A stretch of DNA of 64,000 nt from Roseiarcus sp963696665 (GCA_963696665.1 CAVOLE010000024.1:186001-250000); one strand, 5' to 3'; counted from the stretch's first letter, positions 24,936 to 34,526 are shown. Translations and numbers: made by a program. Notes: generated by a model from the letters alone, not told the origin.

Positions 24936-27007
24936 TCACGCGCCGGGCGTGATCGCCAAGCTGCCGGACTGACGGCGCACCGCCACTGAACCGGGAGGCA
25001 GCACGACAGCCGTCACCGAGGACTTCGACGATCGCCGGCCCCGCCAAGCTTTGCCCGGTCTCCATCGCCTCGAACCGGCATACGCGCGCTTCGACACGCC
25101 CGTGGCCCGGAAAATAGGCTCCGCGCACGCTGTTGCAAGGACCGGAGAGCGGGCGCGTCGCGAGTGTCCCCGTCGTCTTCGTCTGCAGCCGGCAGATTGC
25201 GGTGGCCATCCAACTCACGATCTCGACAGGCGAGGTGGGATCGCTAATTGCGAAGATATCTTCATGGGCCTTATGAAAGGCCTGTTCCAGCGCGGTTACG
25301 TCATCGGTCCCCGCGAAGTGATCAAATGCGAGCGGAACGTTGATCTCCCAGACCTGTTCGGGGTAGCGCGCCTCGATTGCGATCTGGATGCTGGACGACC
25401 CCATGCTCGCGCCCTGATCCCCGATGTATGCCAGGCATTGGGCCTTGAGGCCGCCAAGCACGGCGTTGGCGACGGGGTAGTCGAAGCGGCGCGTTTCGCA
25501 GAAACGCGTGGCGTGAAACGATTGCCTAAGATCGGACATCAAAGCGCCCGCCGCGCTTAGCGCCGCGCCGACTTCGGGGATGACCAGGCTCGGAGAATTC
25601 AACCGACGCGCGATCAGCACGGAATTGATCCCCGCCGCACCGCCCCCGCCGACGAGCACCGCGTGGCTCGGGTCGATGCCCTGATTGACCGTGATATCCA
25701 TGATCGCCTGGACCATGTTTTCCGTGACGACCTCGACGATGGCGAGGGCCGCATCATCGACCGAGCGCCGGAGGGGCTGGGCCACATACGCTTCGATCGC
25801 CGCCCGCGCTTTCGCTGGATCGAGTGTAATGGCGCCCCCGAGAAAGAAGTCGGGATCGATGTAGCCAAGCGCCACGGCTGCGTCGGTTACAGTCGGCTGC
25901 GTTCCACCCTTGCCGTAACACACCGGCCCCGGAACCGCCCCCGCGCTCTTCGGCCCGACATGCAGCATGCCGCCGTCGTCCACCCACGCGATCGAGCCGC
26001 CGCCCGCGCCGACGCTTTTCACATCGACCGAGGCGAACCCTGTCATGTGGCCCCGATAGGGATGGCCGATCCAGGTCTCGCGCGTCCACGGGATGCGCGA
26101 TCGACTGACGAGGCTGATGTCGTAGGTCGTGCCGCCAGTGTCGGCGATGATGGCGGTGTCCGAACCCTCGTCGGCCTGAGCGAAGTAGCGGCCGGAAATC
26201 GGCGCCATCGACGGGCCGGAATTGATGAGATGAATCGGCTTGTTCGCGACTTCCGCGGCGTCGATAACGCCGCCCTGCGAAGTTACGACCAGCGCCCGGC
26301 CAGAAAGTCCATTGTCCCTCAGGTCGCGGGTCAAACGCTCCATGTAAGCGGCCATCATTGGCTTGAGCGAAGCATCGATGCAGGCGGAGGAGGCGCGGCG
26401 ATATTCGCGCAAGGTCGGGTTGAGCTTGTGCGAAAGCGTATAGGGAATGCCCAGCATATGCTTTTCAATCAGCTCGCCGACGCGCAATTCGTGCTCTGGA
26501 TTGACGATCGACCACAAGAGACAGACCGCGACGGCCTCGACGTCTTTCCGCTTCATGGCCTCGATGGCCGCGATCATTACCGAGTTCGTCGAAGGGCGTC
26601 GCCACCGATCCGTCCGCCAGAACCCTGCCCGGCGCCTCGAAGGTGAGCGAACGGGGAACGTAGGGCTCGGGATATGGCACGGTAAAGTTGAAGGGATCCG
26701 AACGCCCGCCTTCCCTCAGGGTAAGAACGTCCGGATGTCCAACTGTCGTGACGAAGGCCGTTCGTGCGACATTGCCGGTGATGATCGCGTTGATCGCGTG
26801 CGTTGTGCCATAGATGAAGTTTTCGCTTCGGCCGAGCAGTTCGGGCAGCGTCGTCTTGAACGCGCCAGCGGCGACTTTAAGCGCGTCGATCACGCCGCGG
26901 ATCGGATCCTGCGGTGTCGTGGGCGCCTTGAACATATGCAGATCGCCCCGATCGTCCTCGATGATCAGATCGGTGAAAGTGCCCCCGGTGTCGACGCCGA
27001 ACCGCAT
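24936..27007 (-). CDS. hyuA: Hydantoinase A / oxoprolinase-type ATPase subunit, module 1, frameshifted
   Basis: Starts MRFGVDTGGTFTDLIIEDDR at 27007, the hallmark ATP-binding start of HyuA. The frame breaks near 26580 (PFDELG then MIAAIEAMKRKDVEAVAVCL), runs through IADTGGTTYDISLVSRSRIP, GAGGGSIAWVDDGG and VLVGGGGAAGINSVLIARRL, and breaks again near 25020, after which VTAVVLPPGSVAVRRQSG continues to a TGA at 24936. The restored length is about 690 residues, normal for the family. Both breaks are single-base and flank conserved sequence, so sequencing error is possible. It contributes the kinase-like fold that phosphorylates the ring amide for cleavage with HyuB. TGTGATCACA lies 46 bases upstream. 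Confidence 0.8.
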
Positions 27008-27052
27008 ATGACCATGGCCCTCAACGCTTTCCGGGAATTTAGCCGATCCCTC

Positions 27053-27062
27053 TGTGATCACA
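27053..27062. promoter_or_regulatory. TGTGATCACA operator upstream of hyuA1
   Basis: Perfect ten-base palindrome between divergent hyuA1 (start 27007) and SDR1 (start 27312). The same ten bases recur at 29832 and 29918, and near-matches at 34421 and 34517. An incomplete match, GAGATCACA, follows near 27142. Probably the binding site of the GntR regulator at 33609-34328. The rest of 27063-27311 shows no gene. Confidence 0.6.
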
Positions 27063-27311
27063 AAGCTTCAATTTATAGCATCTGATGACCAGTAATGGCG
27101 CATATTTAGGCTAGTAATGAATAGAGTTTTGGTTGAAGTGAGATCACAGATCGAATAGCCTCGGCGTATGCATGACAAGCCCACACCAAGCCTCCGAGCG
27201 CCCCGGACGACTAACGCCGAGGGCAAGGCCGCTCAAAACCGGGTCGCTCCGCTGGTGGGCGAGGCTTCTCATGGATGATAGCCCTTCAACCGCTCATGAC
27301 AGGGTGGTGCC

Positions 27312-28079
27312 ATGAGACTCGAGGGAAGAATAGCGCTCGTGACGGGAGGCTCGCAGGGGATTGGCGAAGCCATCGCCAAACGCTTCGCCGTCGAAGGCGC
27401 AAGCGTGGCCGTAGTCGCCTCGTCCAGCCGCGACAAAGCGGAGGCTGTCGTCGCGGCGCTCCCCGGCGGCGCCGGCCGGCACATGGCGGCATCCTGCGAC
27501 GTGCGCGACGCTGAGGCGGTCGAGGCGCTCGTCGGCGCCGTGGAAATGCGCTTCGGCGGAATCGATACGCTGGTGAACTCGGCGGGCGTCTTTTATCCGA
27601 CGCCGACCGGCTCTACTCCGAAAGCGGACGCCGAGCGCATGGTCGGAATCAATCTCATGGGCGTCTGGAACGCCATTGGCGCGGTCTCGCCTGGCATGAA
27701 GGAGCGGAAGGCCGGACAGATCATCACCATCGCCTCGGTCGCGGGCGTTATGGGAATTGGCGGCTATTCGCTCTACTGCGGAACCAAGGCTGCAATCATC
27801 ATGATGACGCGTGCTCTTGCGCTCGAGCTGGCGCCGAGCCGGATTAGGGTGAACTGCATCGCTCCCGGAAACACGGCGACGCCAATGAACGAGGACATCC
27901 GCACGAAACCGGAGCTCAAACCCTTTCTCGACGCGATGGCGGCGCGCACGCCGAGTGGACGCACCTATTCTGAGCCGGAGGACATGGCGGCCCTCGCCGC
28001 GTTCCTTGCGTCTGACGAATTGCGGGCGATGCACGGCGCGGTCCTGCTCGCCGATGAGGGGATCTCGGCGGGCATCTGA
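27312..28079 (+). CDS. Short-chain dehydrogenase/reductase 1
   Basis: 255-residue classical SDR. NAD(P) motif TGGSQGIGEAIAKRFAVEGA near residue 12, NSAGVF near 91, catalytic Tyr-Lys in GYSLYCGTKAAIIMMTRAL (~155-165) and NCIAPGNTATPMNEDI after it. It oxidises or reduces a hydroxy/keto group with NAD(P). It heads a three-gene unit with SDR2 and BKACE (32 bases and a one-base overlap), suggesting formation of a 3-keto acid for BKACE cleavage. Confidence 0.85.
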   Translation: MRLEGRIALVTGGSQGIGEAIAKRFAVEGASVAVVASSSRDKAEAVVAALPGGAGRHMAASCDVRDAEAVEALVGAVEMRFGGIDTLVNSAGVFYPTPTGSTPKADAERMVGINLMGVWNAIGAVSPGMKERKAGQIITIASVAGVMGIGGYSLYCGTKAAIIMMTRALALELAPSRIRVNCIAPGNTATPMNEDIRTKPELKPFLDAMAARTPSGRTYSEPEDMAALAAFLASDELRAMHGAVLLADEGISAGI

Positions 28080-28111
28080 GCAACCGGTCAGTCAAATCGG
28101 AGACAGATCCC

Positions 28112-28874
28112 GTGACAGAAGCCGTCCTCGTGACCGGCGGCGCAGACAGCGTCGGAAGAGCGATTGCCGAGCGTTGTCTGGCTCGCGGCGACAGGGTCCA
28201 TATCTGCGACGTCCGGAAGGCCCCGCTCGACGAGACGCTCGCCGCCAATCCCAGAATGACGGGCACGCTCGGCGACGTGGGCGACCACGAAGCGGTCGGT
28301 GAGATTTTCAAGGAGGCCGCCGCCGCGATTGGCGACCTCACCGTTCTTGTGAACAATGTCGGGGTTGCCGGGCCGCGAGCCGCGATCGAGGACATCGCGC
28401 CAAAGGACTGGGAGGATTGTCTGCGCATCAATCTGAGCGGCATGTTCTTTTGCATCCAGCGCGCAATTCCGATGATGAAGCGGCGGGGCGGCGGGTCAAT
28501 CGTCAATTTCTCCACCGGGTCAACCCGCACGCGCCTTCCCAATCGGCTGCCCTATGTGGTGTCGAAATTTGGAGTTCGAGGGCCTGACGCTGAACGTCGC
28601 GCGCGAGCTTGGGCCTTTCGGCATCCGATGCAACGCGATCCTGCCCGGTATGATCAACAATGCCCGGATGCAGGGAATTGTCGCCGCGCAGGCGCGGGAG
28701 AGCGGCCGCACGGTCGCCGAAGTCGAGGCCGGCTATCTCAAGCATATTTCAATGCATGTGCAGATCGAACTGTCCGAACTCGCCGACACGGTGCTTTTTC
28801 TCTGCTCGCCAGCTGCGCGAAAGATCACGGGCGAGTTGATCGCCGTCAGCGGAAATCTGGAATGGGAGGCGTGA
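28112..28874 (+). CDS. Short-chain dehydrogenase/reductase 2, frameshifted
   Basis: The first ~155 residues show an SDR with coenzyme motif TGGADSVGRAIAERCLARGD, NNVGVAG and the active-site PYVVSKFGVRG. A surplus G in the run 28580-28582 throws the frame out. Dropping it gives LTLNVARELGPFGIRCNAIL, PGMINNARMQGIVAAQAR and a normal end SGNLEWEA at 28874. Without correction the ribosome would run on into the BKACE frame and create a false fusion of 550 residues. Restored length ~254, usual for SDRs. The stop overlaps the BKACE start by one base. Confidence 0.78.
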
Positions 28875-29764
28875 TGAGTCGCAAAGTCATTCTTACGTGC
28901 GCGGTGACGGGGAATGCGCCCTTCAACCGCAAGCATGCCGCTATGCCGGTCACTCCGCCGCAGATCGCAGCGTCCTGTGTCGAGGCGGCGAAGGCGGGAG
29001 CAAGCATCGTACATATTCACGTGCGTAACCCAGAGACGGGCGAAGGCAGCCGCGACCCTAATCTTTTCAAGGAGGTTGTCGACCGTTTGCGTTCGACCGG
29101 CATCGACATTGTCATCAATCTAACCTGCGGGCTCGGCGCGTTCCTGATGCCGGACCCTGACGACGAGTCGCGCTCCCTCCCCAAAAGCGACGTCCTGCCG
29201 GTCGCCGAGCGCATGGCCCATCTCGAGGAATGTTTGCCAGAAATCGCCTCTCTGGACATCACCACGGGCAATCAGGTCGAAGGCTCGTTGGAGTTCGTTT
29301 ATCTCAATACGACGCGCACGCTGCGGGCGATGGCGAAGCGCTTCAAGGAGCTGTCGATCAAGCCCGAGCTCGAGGTGTTCAGCGCGGGAGACATCCTGTT
29401 CGGCAATCAGCTCGTGAAGGAGGGCCTCATCGAGGGGACGCCATTCTTCCAGATGGTTCTCGGCGTGCTCTGGGGCGCGCCCGCCTCCGCCCAGACAATG
29501 ATTTACCAAAGCTCATTGATCGCGTCTGGCGCCGCCTGGGCCGCCTTCGGCATCGGCCGGGAGCAGATGCCCATGGTTGCGCAATCGGCGCTGCTTGGCG
29601 GCAATTGTCGGGTTGGACTCGAGGACAATCTGTATCTGTCCCGCGGCGTCTTCGCCACCAACGGGCAGCTTGTTGATCGCGCTCGATCGATCCTGTCGAA
29701 CATTGGCATGGAAGTGGCGACGCCAGCGGAGGCGCGGGCGATTTTGGGGCTTAAGCCGCGGTGA
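28874..29764 (+). CDS. Beta-keto acid cleavage enzyme (BKACE, DUF849)
   Basis: 296 residues, full length. BKACE enzymes bind zinc and condense a beta-keto acid with acetyl-CoA, giving acetoacetate and a new acyl-CoA. Family motifs: ILTCAVTGNAPFNRKHAAMP (N-terminus), GASIVHIHVRNPETGEGSRD (zinc His-x-His), VINLTCGLGAF, GGNCRVGLEDNLYLSRGVFA (zinc Glu region). It follows two SDRs, which may make its keto-acid substrate. The start ATG at 28874 overlaps the SDR2 TGA. Substrate subclass cannot be read from sequence alone. Confidence 0.88.
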   Translation: MSRKVILTCAVTGNAPFNRKHAAMPVTPPQIAASCVEAAKAGASIVHIHVRNPETGEGSRDPNLFKEVVDRLRSTGIDIVINLTCGLGAFLMPDPDDESRSLPKSDVLPVAERMAHLEECLPEIASLDITTGNQVEGSLEFVYLNTTRTLRAMAKRFKELSIKPELEVFSAGDILFGNQLVKEGLIEGTPFFQMVLGVLWGAPASAQTMIYQSSLIASGAAWAAFGIGREQMPMVAQSALLGGNCRVGLEDNLYLSRGVFATNGQLVDRARSILSNIGMEVATPAEARAILGLKPR

Positions 29765-29831
29765 CGCAAAGTTTCGCGGGCAGCGCGGTCGCCAATTCTC
29801 GCCACTTGCAAACCGCGGGCGGCATCCGCTT

Positions 29832-29927
29832 TGTGATCACACGTCTACAGATGAGACGTGCCTGAACTTTGGTCACAAGCGCCCGATATTTCTATCGTAT
29901 GCTAACAACTTGGCCTTTGTGATCACA
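29832..29927. promoter_or_regulatory. Pair of TGTGATCACA operators upstream of the LIV importer genes
   Basis: Perfect palindromes at 29832-29841 and 29918-29927, 86 bases apart, in the 332-base gap between BKACE and livG. The spacing would allow looping or cooperative binding. The remainder of the gap shows no gene. Confidence 0.6.
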
Positions 29928-30096
29928 TGTAAAGCGGTTAGCATTACAGCCGGGAGAAACGTGACGTGGGTTTTCGCCGTGAAGTTCCTCAAAACTTCGC
30001 TCATCGGGCGCTTCGATTTCCTTTGCCGGGCGATCGCGCTCAGGCTTCGCTTGCATCCGCGACCTTCTGCTCCACTGGCTTCATGATGGAGGGCGT

Positions 30097-30861
30097 TTGC
30101 TCGACCAACTGACGCCGGTCTCCGCAGCCACGCCGCAGTCGGATGCGGGCAGTCTAAGCGCTGCTGGCGTCTGCGTCCGGTTTCAAGGGTTGAGCGCGCT
30201 CACAGATGTCACTCTGTCTCTCGGGCGCACAGAAATTCTCGGGCTGATCGGTCCGAACGGCGCCGGCAAGACGACCCTGGTGAATTGCCTCACGGGCTTT
30301 CAGCAACCCACCGAAGGCAAGGTCTCGCTTGGCGACATCGACACCGGGGGATGGCCCCCGGCGCGATTTCGCAAATCGGGAATAGCCCGCACGTTTCAGG
30401 CGGGGCGTTTATTCAAGGAAATGACGGTCCTGGAGAATGTTGAGGCGGCTGCGGTCGCGCTGGGCCTCAAACGCGCTCGGGCGACCGAGCACGCCATGGC
30501 GGTGCTTGAATGGATGGGCGTCGCCGAACGGGCGCAGTTGCGCGCCGGCGCCCTGGCTTACACGGACGAGCGGCGCGTCGGCATCGCCCGCGCTCTCGTT
30601 CTATCTCCGGCCTTCATCCTTCTCGACGAGCCTGCAGCTGGCATGTCGGACGTCGAATGCGACGAGTTGATGGAGGCCGTCGCCAAGATCCCGAAAACGT
30701 TCGTGTGCGGCACGCTGCTGATCGAGCACAACATGCGCATCATAATGGGCGTCTGCGATCGCCTGCATGTCCTGGACGGCGGCAAGACCATCGCCGAGGG
30801 CAGCCCCGAGGCCGTCCAGCGCGACACGGTGGTAATCGCCGCGTATCTCGGAGAGGGCTGA
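30097..30861 (+). CDS. LIV-type ABC transporter ATPase, LivG-like
   Basis: 254 residues with a TTG start behind GGAGGG. Walker A LIGPNGAGKTTLVNCL near 50, the LivG-type Q-loop segment GIARTFQAGRLFKEMTVLEN, Walker B PAFILLDEPAAGM near 176 and H-loop LLIEHNMRIIMGVCDRLHVL. The usual LSGGQ signature is replaced by LAYTDERRVGIARAL, seen in part of this family. It pairs with the LivF-like ATPase downstream (one-base overlap) to drive import of a branched amino acid-like or other small polar solute. Confidence 0.85.
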   Translation: MLDQLTPVSAATPQSDAGSLSAAGVCVRFQGLSALTDVTLSLGRTEILGLIGPNGAGKTTLVNCLTGFQQPTEGKVSLGDIDTGGWPPARFRKSGIARTFQAGRLFKEMTVLENVEAAAVALGLKRARATEHAMAVLEWMGVAERAQLRAGALAYTDERRVGIARALVLSPAFILLDEPAAGMSDVECDELMEAVAKIPKTFVCGTLLIEHNMRIIMGVCDRLHVLDGGKTIAEGSPEAVQRDTVVIAAYLGEG

Positions 30862-31611
30862 TGACAGCGATGCTCGCCGTTGAGGGCTTGTCGGTGAACT
30901 ACGGCCGCCTAGCGGCGCTGCGCGAGGTGTCGATCCACGTCGATTTCGGGCGAATTGGTCTGTATCGTCGGACCGAACGGGGCCGGCAAGTCGAGCTTGA
31001 TGAACGCGATCGCCGGTGGTGTCATCCCGCGTGCAGGCTCCGCGAAGTTCGAGAACAAAGAGCTGGTTGGGATGCGGCCGGAGTACATCGCGCGGCTCGG
31101 GATGTCGCTCATCCCCGAGGGGCGGCAAGTGTTCTCAACGCTCACAGTCGAAGAAAACCTTCGCCTCGGCACGCTCATCCGCCGCAGGGCGCCGGACGAC
31201 GAACGCCGCCTCGCCCGTATCATGCAGCATTTTCCGCGGCTCAACGAACGCCGCAACGCGCCTGCCGGCACGCTTTCGGGAGGAGAACAACAGATGCTGG
31301 TGATCGGCCGGGCGCTGATGACCCAGCCACGCCTCGTGATGGTGGACGAGCCGTCGCTCGGACTCGCGCCGATGATCGTGGATCAGGTTTACGAAATCCT
31401 TCGTGATCTTCAACGGGCCGAAGGCCTGACCCTGTTGATCAACGAGCAGAGTTCGAAGCGGGTCCTCAAATACGCGGATCGCATCTACGTGCTCCGGGGA
31501 GGTTCGATTCGCCTGGAGGATTCGGCCGACAACCTGCAGGACGGGGCCGCAATCCTGCAGGCCTATTTCGGCTTCGCGCGTTCTGCGGACAGCCCAAGCG
31601 TTCCCGCATGA
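30861..31611 (+). CDS. LIV-type ABC transporter ATPase, LivF-like, frameshifted
   Basis: Starts MTAMLAVEGLSVNYGRLAAL overlapping the livG stop. A surplus G in 30948-30950 breaks the frame just before the P-loop; removing it joins HVDFGE to LVCIVGPNGAGKSSLMNAIA. The rest is intact: MSLIPEGRQVFSTLTVEENL, signature LSGGEQQMLVIGRALMTQPR, Walker B VMVDEPSLGLAP. Restored length ~249, normal for LivF. Because all other genes of this transporter are intact, a sequencing slip is plausible. Confidence 0.8.
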
Positions 31612-32522
31612 TCGGGTTTCTTCAAAACCTTCTCGACGCGCTTAGCCTCGGTAGCCTCTATGCTCTCGCAGCCCTCGGCATCGGGCTCCTCTTCGGCATC
31701 CTGCGGTTGGTCAATTTCGCGCACGGAGACTTCATAACCCTTGGCGCCTACGCGCTGATCGTTCCCTCATCCGCGGATATTGCAACGCTTCTGATTGGCG
31801 GATGGACGTGGGCGGCGCTCGTGCCCGCAGTCGTCGTGATCGTTGTCGTTATCGCGCTCCTGTCGGACGTCCTCATCTTCCGGCCTTTGAGAACCAGCAG
31901 CGCGCCCACGCTGATGACCGCGTCCTTCGCGCTGAGCTTCATCATCCAGAATGGGATCCTGATGATCTATGGCGCCCGACCGAAGGCGATCAATTTATGG
32001 TCTGGCCTTAGCGAACAGGTCCAGATCGGCCCGCTAACGACGCCAAGGCTCGATCTCGTCGTAATCGGCGTGACCATTCTGATGATGCTGCTGCTCACAT
32101 TTTTCCTCAAGCGAACACGCTACGGCATCCAGATGCGCGCGGCCGCCGAGAATTTCCGGATGGCGCGCCATCTCGGCGTCGACGCCAATTTCGTGATCGG
32201 CCTCGCCTTCGCAATCAGCGGGGTTCTTGCAGCGGCGGTGTCGCTCCTTTTCGTCTCGCAAACCGGCACGCTGACGCAAACCATGGGCCAGCCCATCGCG
32301 CTCTTCGCCTTCATCGCCACGGTGGTCGGCGGAATGGGCAGCCTTGTCGGTGCGGTGGTCGGAGGCTTCGCCGTCGGCGTGATCGTCGTGATGCTGCAGG
32401 CGTACCTGCCGCCCGACCTCCGCTCTTTCCGCGACGCCTTCGCGTTCGGATTGATCATCCTCGTGCTCGTCGCTCGCCCTTCCGGCCTCATCCCCACGCG
32501 AGGGCTTATCGAGCGTGTTTGA
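31608..32522 (+). CDS. LIV-type ABC transporter permease, LivH-like
   Basis: 304 residues, eight or so helices. The N-terminal GSLYALAALGIGLLFGILRL followed by VNFAHGDFITLGAYA is the LivH hallmark; GGMGSLVGAVVGGFAVGVIV near the C-terminus is the EAA-like coupling region typical of these permeases. Overlaps livF by four bases and livM by eight. Forms the channel with the LivM-like protein. Confidence 0.88.
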   Translation: MIGFLQNLLDALSLGSLYALAALGIGLLFGILRLVNFAHGDFITLGAYALIVPSSADIATLLIGGWTWAALVPAVVVIVVVIALLSDVLIFRPLRTSSAPTLMTASFALSFIIQNGILMIYGARPKAINLWSGLSEQVQIGPLTTPRLDLVVIGVTILMMLLLTFFLKRTRYGIQMRAAAENFRMARHLGVDANFVIGLAFAISGVLAAAVSLLFVSQTGTLTQTMGQPIALFAFIATVVGGMGSLVGAVVGGFAVGVIVVMLQAYLPPDLRSFRDAFAFGLIILVLVARPSGLIPTRGLIERV

Positions 32523-33597
32523 TAATCCATCCAATGTCCTGCGTCGCTTGTATCTGCCATGCGTGCTGGTTGTTGGGCTCGGCGTCATCGTTCTTCTTTG
32601 CACCCTTCTTGGCGGCGATCAGATCGCGGTTTCCCTGACCGAGATGCTCATCCGCATGATCGTGGTCGTCGGCCTTTACATGTTCGTTGGCAACTCGGGA
32701 ATCCTCTCGTTTGGTCATATCGCGTTCATGTGCATCGGCGCCTATGCGGCAGCCTGGGCGACGTGCGATCCTGACTGGAAAAGCATGATGCTCACCGGCC
32801 TGCCGGCGGTGTTGCAGGACCATCAATATCCGTTTCTGGTCGCGGTCGTGTTCGCGTCCCTCCTCGCCGCCGCCGTCGCGCTCGTCTTCGGCCTCATCAT
32901 TCTCCGCTTGTCGGGAATTGCGGCCTCCATCTCGACTTTCGCCTTCCTCGTCGTGATCAACTCCATTACCGCCAATTGGGACACCGTCACGGGCGGGACA
33001 AGCTCGGTGGTCAATATTCCGACCGTGGTCGGCCCATGGACCGCCTTCGTCTTCGCCGCTCTCGCGATCCTCGCGGCGGCGCTGCTCCAAACATCAAGCG
33101 TGGGTCTGATGCTGCGGGCTTCGCGCGACGACGAGGTGGCGGCGAAAGCGTCGGGCATCGGCATAGTGCGGCTCCGCCTGATCGCCTTTGTGCTCAGCGG
33201 CTCCCTTGTGGGGCTTGCGGGAGCGCTTTACGCGCAATTCCTCGGCATCCTGACGGCTGACATCTTCTACATCAGCCTGACTTTCGTGGCCGTCACCATG
33301 CTCGTCGTGGGCGGCGTCGGCAGCCTGACCGGCGCGGTCGTGGGAGTCGTGGTGATCACGGCGGTGACGGAAGCGCTGCGCGCCGGCGAAGCCGGCCTCC
33401 ATGTGGGTTCGCTCGCCTTCGCCCTGCCGCGCGGCACGCAGGAGATCGGCCTCGGCGTGATCATGGCGCTTGTGCTCATCTTCCGTCCGTCGGGACTGAC
33501 AGGAGGCCGCGAAATCCCGCTGCCTCCCGGCTCAAGAGGCGCTGGCGCTACCTTGCTCGCAAACGCCGACGAACTTCGTGGAGCCGGCCCGCGATGA
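32515..33597 (+). CDS. LIV-type ABC transporter permease, LivM-like
   Basis: 360 residues, about ten helices. Typical LivM segments: GNSGILSFGHIAFMCIGAYA near residue 60, LMLRASRDDEVAAKASGIGI near 200 and VVGGVGSLTGAVVGVVVITA near 265. It begins inside the end of livH and converges with the GntR gene at 33609. The solute-binding protein gene (34571) lies on the other side of that regulator rather than in this operon. Confidence 0.87.
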   Translation: MFDNPSNVLRRLYLPCVLVVGLGVIVLLCTLLGGDQIAVSLTEMLIRMIVVVGLYMFVGNSGILSFGHIAFMCIGAYAAAWATCDPDWKSMMLTGLPAVLQDHQYPFLVAVVFASLLAAAVALVFGLIILRLSGIAASISTFAFLVVINSITANWDTVTGGTSSVVNIPTVVGPWTAFVFAALAILAAALLQTSSVGLMLRASRDDEVAAKASGIGIVRLRLIAFVLSGSLVGLAGALYAQFLGILTADIFYISLTFVAVTMLVVGGVGSLTGAVVGVVVITAVTEALRAGEAGLHVGSLAFALPRGTQEIGLGVIMALVLIFRPSGLTGGREIPLPPGSRGAGATLLANADELRGAGPR

Positions 33598-33608
33598 ACG
33601 GCTTCCCG

Positions 33609-34328
33609 CTATTCCAGCCCAAGGCGCCGATAGATGAATCGCTGGTAGGTGTAGAGGTCTGCTCCGCGCAGTTCGGCGGCGTTCACGGCGTTGCGTTGTT
33701 TCAATGCTTCGATCAGCTCTTCCTGAATGCGGAGGCTGAAGAGGATAAAATCCTCTTCTCCGGACATGTCCGCCCGAAGCGCGGCTGCATAATGGGGCGC
33801 GCCGCGGAGACGGAGCGTCTCGATCTGCTCGGCCAGGAGGCGCGAACCCGACCATTTCCCCAACTGCACCGCGAGGCGCTGAATCGGGAGCACCCGACCC
33901 GATTGTGCGCCTCGGGCGGTGAGTTGCGTCCGGATGGCGGTCATCTCATGGTCGAGTTCTGCAAATTGCGCCTCGGTCAACCGCACCGCGCAAAGCCGCG
34001 CCGCCTCGCGCTCCAGCAGCAGCCTGAGCGCCCAAATCTCGTCGAGTTCCTCTTTGTCGATCGGCGGAAGCATGAGGCTGCTGTTGGGCTTGACCAGCAG
34101 CACCCTCTCCGCGCTCAGACGACTAACCGCCTCGCGTACGGGCTGGACGCTGGTGCCAAGCTCCTCCGCCAGCCCACGCAAGGTCAGCTTGGTTCCTGGG
34201 AGCCACTCCCCCGCCAACAATCGGCCGCGCAGCGTCAGGTAGACCTGCTGCCCGAGGGTTCCGACTGTATGATTAGAAAGCACAGCTGACACCTGATTTA
34301 TCGTCTCCACCCAAAATATGCGCGCCAT
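33609..34328 (-). CDS. GntR family regulator (FCD type)
   Basis: About 239 residues. A winged helix-turn-helix at ~20-85 (TLGQQVYLTLRGRLLAGEWL, LAEELGTSVQPVREAVSRLS) leads into an all-helical FCD domain (DEIWALRLLLEREAARLCAV, ending RGADLYTYQRFIYRRLGLE) that binds a small organic acid or amino acid ligand. I set the start at MARIFW (34328), but MGNLYI at 34355 or MYSSYL at 34391 are possible because no clear ribosome site decides. It lies between the LIV transporter genes and the divergent binding-protein/hyuAB2 operon and probably acts on TGTGATCACA sites. Confidence 0.82.
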   Translation of the reverse strand: MARIFWVETINQVSAVLSNHTVGTLGQQVYLTLRGRLLAGEWLPGTKLTLRGLAEELGTSVQPVREAVSRLSAERVLLVKPNSSLMLPPIDKEELDEIWALRLLLEREAARLCAVRLTEAQFAELDHEMTAIRTQLTARGAQSGRVLPIQRLAVQLGKWSGSRLLAEQIETLRLRGAPHYAAALRADMSGEEDFILFSLRIQEELIEALKQRNAVNAAELRGADLYTYQRFIYRRLGLE

Positions 34329-34420
34329 TGCAAATAAAATGTACAGATTTCCCATCCCGCGTTCAATAACAGATAAATAAGAAGAGTACATCTGATTTTC
34401 CCTTGCAAAGCGATACCGAA

Positions 34421-34526
34421 CGTGATCACATTTATGATGACAATTATCGACCTCGACTACGACGATGAGGTGGAATTGTTCGAGATCGCATTTCGTTGGG
34501 ATTTCATCTAGTCGCCTGTGATCATA
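34421..34526. promoter_or_regulatory. Near-match operators between the GntR gene and the binding-protein operon
   Basis: CGTGATCACA at 34421-34430 and TGTGATCATA at 34517-34526 each differ by one base from the perfect palindromes elsewhere. They sit in the divergent control region between the GntR gene and the substrate-binding gene at 34571. Confidence 0.55.

Noticed and set aside
24412..26577. 721-residue HyuA extending deep into hyuB1
   Set aside because: Runs on only because of the frame change near 25020; the true hyuA1 end is the TGA at 24936, just before hyuB1.
25663..26646. 327-residue plus-strand open frame inside hyuA1
   Set aside because: Antisense to a clearly conserved HyuA; low-complexity Arg/Ala-rich product without motifs.
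28112..29764. 550-residue SDR-BKACE fusion protein
   Set aside because: Created only by the surplus G at 28580; correcting it gives a normal SDR stop overlapping a normal BKACE start.
29832..29927. TGTGATCACA as CRP/cAMP sites
   Set aside because: CRP needs TGTGA and TCACA separated by six bases; here the halves are directly fused, which suits a GntR dimer with a short site better.
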